The notes under the pieces were generated by a model. That model searched no databases and was not told the origin of the DNA. It was given only the letters and a program-made list of their open reading frames with translations. A stretch of 64,000 bases of DNA, from contig NZ_FOFR01000024.1 in assembly GCF_900110955.1 (NCBI RefSeq), positions 1-64,000 of the forward strand, written 5' to 3'. The position numbers and the translations under genes are program-made. Below, in pieces: positions 62,601-64,000 of this stretch. Numbering within the stretch: the first letter of the stretch is position 1; every line of letters starts with the position of its first letter. Source of the stretch: Lentzea xinjiangensis (lineage in GTDB: Bacteria > Actinomycetota > Actinomycetes > Mycobacteriales > Pseudonocardiaceae).

Positions 62601-64000
62601 TGAGCACGCCCGCGACGTGCGCGGCCGCGATCTCGCCGACCGAGTGCCCGGTGACGGTGTCGGCCCGCACGCCGAAGCTCTCCGCGAGCCGGTAGAGGGC
62701 GACCTCGATGGCGAACAGCGCGGGCTGCGTCCGGCTGGTGCTGTTCAGCGCCTCCTCGTCGGTGCCCCAGACGACGTCCCTGACCCCGAGGTACCTGTCG
62801 GCCTCGTCGAACGCCTCCGCGAACGCCGGGAACCGCTCGTACAGCTCACGGCCCATGCCGAGCCGCTGCGAGCCCTGACCGGAGAACAGGACGGCGAGCT
62901 TGCGCTTGACGACCTGGCCCCGCGCGATCTCGGCGCCGTCGAGCAGCACCGCGCGGTGGTCGAACCGCGACCGGTCCAGCAGCGAGAACCCGACCTCCTG
63001 GGCGCCGGCCCCGGTGCGCCGGACGAACTCCGCGAGGCGCTCGACCTGCGCGTCCACCGCGGCGGGCGACTTCGCCGACACGATGAACGGCACCTTGCCC
63101 ACCTCCTCGGCCGTGTCCGCCGTGGGGTCCGTCGCGGGTGCGTTCGCCGGTGTGCCGGCGGCTTCCAGGATCACGTGGGCGTTCGTGCCGGAGATCCCGA
63201 ACGACGACACGCCCGCCCGCCAGGGCCGGTCCACCTCGGGCCACGGCGTCGCCGACGTCAGCAGCGACACCGCTCCCGCGGACCAGTCCACGTGCGACGT
63301 CGGCTCCGTGACGTGCAGCGTGCGCGGCAGGACGCCGTGCCGCATCGCCATCACCATCTTGATCACCGACGCGACGCCCGACGCCGCCTGCGTGTGACCG
63401 ATGTTCGACTTGAGCGACCCCAGCAGCAGCGGCTCGGAACGGTCCTGGCCGTAGGTGGCCAGGAGTGCCTGCGCCTCGATCGGGTCGCCCAGGGTCGTCC
63501 CGGTGCCGTGCGCCTCCACGGCGTCCACATCGGACACCGACAGCCCAGCGGCGGCGAGCGCCGCACGGATCACGCGCTGCTGCGACGGTCCGTTGGGAGC
63601 GGTCAGGCCGTTGGACGCGCCATCGGAGTTGACGGCGGAGCCGCGCACGACCGCGAGCACCTCGTGGCCGTTGGCCACTGCGTCGGACAGACGTTCCACC
63701 ACGAGCACACCGACGCCCTCGGCCCATGCCGTGCCGTCAGCGGTGTCGGAGAATGCCTTGCAACGCCCGTCACGCGCAAGGCCGCCCTGCTGGCTGAACT
63801 CCATGAACGTGCCGGGCGACACCAACGTCTGCACGCCGCCCGCGAGCGCCAAGGTGCACTCACCGTTGCGCAGTGCGGACACCGCCATGTGCAGTGCCAC
63901 CAGCGACGAGGAGCACGCCGTGTCGACCGTGATCGACGGTCCCTCCAGGCCCAGCACGTAGGAGAGGCGGCCGGACACCACGCTGGGCGAGGTGCCGGTG
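59626..64000 (-). CDS. Type I modular PKS, KS-AT-DH-KR-ACP (5' end beyond window)
   Basis: At least 1458 codons, truncated by the window edge inside the KS (DTACSSS near 63925). AT has [11 protein letters not shown] and HAFHS, so malonyl-CoA. The DH region (about 61300-61950) keeps [10 protein letters not shown] and [13 protein letters not shown], but lacks the HxxxGxxxxP catalytic motif, and [10 protein letters not shown] has Gln where the second catalytic Asp belongs; the DH is expected to be inactive. KR ([24 protein letters not shown]) looks B-type. ACP with [11 protein letters not shown] near 59975, then a C-terminal docking region ([20 protein letters not shown]). Ends 25 bp before the terminal-module gene. 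Confidence 0.96.
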   Translation of the reverse strand, partial: TGTSPSVVSGRLSYVLGLEGPSITVDTACSSSLVALHMAVSALRNGECTLALAGGVQTLVSPGTFMEFSQQGGLARDGRCKAFSDTADGTAWAEGVGVLVVERLSDAVANGHEVLAVVRGSAVNSDGASNGLTAPNGPSQQRVIRAALAAAGLSVSDVDAVEAHGTGTTLGDPIEAQALLATYGQDRSEPLLLGSLKSNIGHTQAASGVASVIKMVMAMRHGVLPRTLHVTEPTSHVDWSAGAVSLLTSATPWPEVDRPWRAGVSSFGISGTNAHVILEAAGTPANAPATDPTADTAEEVGKVPFIVSAKSPAAVDAQVERLAEFVRRTGAGAQEVGFSLLDRSRFDHRAVLLDGAEIARGQVVKRKLAVLFSGQGSQRLGMGRELYERFPAFAEAFDEADRYLGVRDVVWGTDEEALNSTSRTQPALFAIEVALYRLAESFGVRADTVTGHSVGEIAAAHVAGVLSLEDAARLVTTRANLMQALPATGAMFAVRAGEAEVAPHLTDRVGIAAVNGEDAVVIAGDAAEAEAIARNWEHRRLRVSHAFHSPLMEPMLDDFRTAIKSIRFQQPKIPVVASGDVTTAEHWVRHVRDAVRFADHVAAIGDATFLEIGPDGVLSALVDGAIPALRKDKDEVTAWTTALARLFVQGVEVDWRPFFATRRKIKLPTYPFQHDRYWPTPRKQTGDVTAVGLGPVDHPLLGAAMALAGSDAVVFTNRLTEHQPEAAFAEIAFRAADQVGCGLVEELVVTGPLTPGVVQVSVGAPEDGKRPLTVHTRQVDDWVRVAHGVLVDGEHAADWKVTEWPPAGATEIGEATWRLGDATFAEVSLDAADTAQYGVHPGLIQQAMLTDDVPLEWRDLSLHAIGASTLRVRHLDGSVAAVDAQGAPVFSARSVVTGAPLAAQQQQDSLFRLEWVPAPRYGEAEAVVVPISGGDDYVAQAHALAAQALEIVQRDERAVFVKRGDDLAASTVWGLVRSAQSENPGRFLLVDTDDSAELPIGLIDAGETQVRIRDGQVLVARLARVTDTAETTRWDPEGTVLITGGTGGLGAELARHLVSERGVKRLLLVSRRGGDAPEAVALQAELTAHGADVTIAACDTADREAVEELVKGVTLTAVVHTAGVLDDGIVSSLTPERLATVLRPKVDGAWNLHEATKHQELAAFVLYSSVSGIVGAPGQANYAAANAFLDALAEFRRARGLPATSLAWGPWAQSSGMTAHLADGALERMGRGGMPPLGVEEGMRLFDDATSRDEAFLVPARISGGRSDGPVAAVLRGLVRGGKRTAGAAAGADFATTLAAMPAEDRLRHVVELVRGHAAGVLGHASPAEVEPDKQFRDLGFDSLTAVELRNSIAAATGLKLASTLVFDYPTPVELAGHLHGLLAGAQEERPAFTAELDQLEAALAAGTPGVAARLRKLLAQYGGTTKQETARERLSEASADDVFAFIDNELGRRTER

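Noticed and set aside
1-64000. tRNA, rRNA, riboswitch or insertion sequence
   Set aside because: None was recognised by eye; a tRNAscan/Infernal and ISfinder search would be decisive.

Overview
The window is high-GC DNA (about 70 percent or more by eye) with GTG/ATG starts, many 4-base stop/start overlaps, leaderless genes, TTA codons confined to a few accessory genes, mycothiol-type enzymes, a SARP regulator and modular type I PKS genes. This points to a filamentous actinobacterium, probably Pseudonocardiales (Amycolatopsis/Lentzea/Saccharothrix-like); the genus is inference. No rRNA, tRNA, CRISPR array, transposase or phage gene was recognised.

Layout. 1-132: a 19-bp tandem repeat. 0.2-2.8 kb: a NarL-type two-component pair and a small membrane protein. 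2.7-5.0 kb (minus): a SigG-like ECF sigma factor with a VOC protein and an epoxide-hydrolase-type hydrolase. 5.1-7.9 kb: an O-methyltransferase/aromatic hydroxylase pair closed by a strong hairpin. 8.0-12.2 kb: a mycothiol-dependent-isomerase-like protein, a MarR/MMPL divergent pair with a palindromic operator, and an AlkZ-like protein. 12.4-17.4 kb: the potassium pump operon kdpFABC plus kdpE, preceded by an extra 27-aa membrane peptide and lacking kdpD. 17.5-20.7 kb: lysA-like decarboxylase, KDPG-aldolase-like gene, TetX-like flavoprotein. 20.9-23.4 kb: a leaderless XRE-cupin regulator, then a leaderless methyltransferase coupled to a DUF1684-SnoaL fusion. 23.4-25.7 kb: a small ORF, a zinc alcohol dehydrogenase and an SDR, coupled, behind a sigma-B-type promoter.

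25.8-50 kb is accessory. It holds secreted carbohydrate hydrolases (GH30 xylanase, GH78 rhamnosidase, GH12 endoglucanase), two of them behind perfect CebR-type operators (25794-25807 and 49957-49970). It also holds a MEDS-STAS / MEDS-ATPase / SARP gene train (29.8-34.7 kb), several one-component regulators with neighbouring enzymes, a calerythrin-like EF-hand protein, a frameshifted SnoaL gene and a secreted tripeptidyl-aminopeptidase-type protease. Three genes here carry a TTA codon (GH30, DUF1963, peptidase).

51-53.6 kb (minus): a compact MerR - thioredoxin - Na+/H+ antiporter operon with a 20-bp perfect palindrome inside a 19-bp promoter spacer. 54.5-64 kb (minus): the last two modules of a modular type I PKS; the assembly line continues past the right edge. 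The final protein is KS-AT-KR-ACP-TE, the upstream one (5' part outside the window) KS-AT-DH-KR-ACP. Both AT domains look malonyl-specific and both KRs B-type. The DH has lost both catalytic motifs, so both modules should leave hydroxyls. The KS-AT linker of the terminal protein carries about 45-50 extra residues that look like an in-frame insertion of non-coding repeat DNA.
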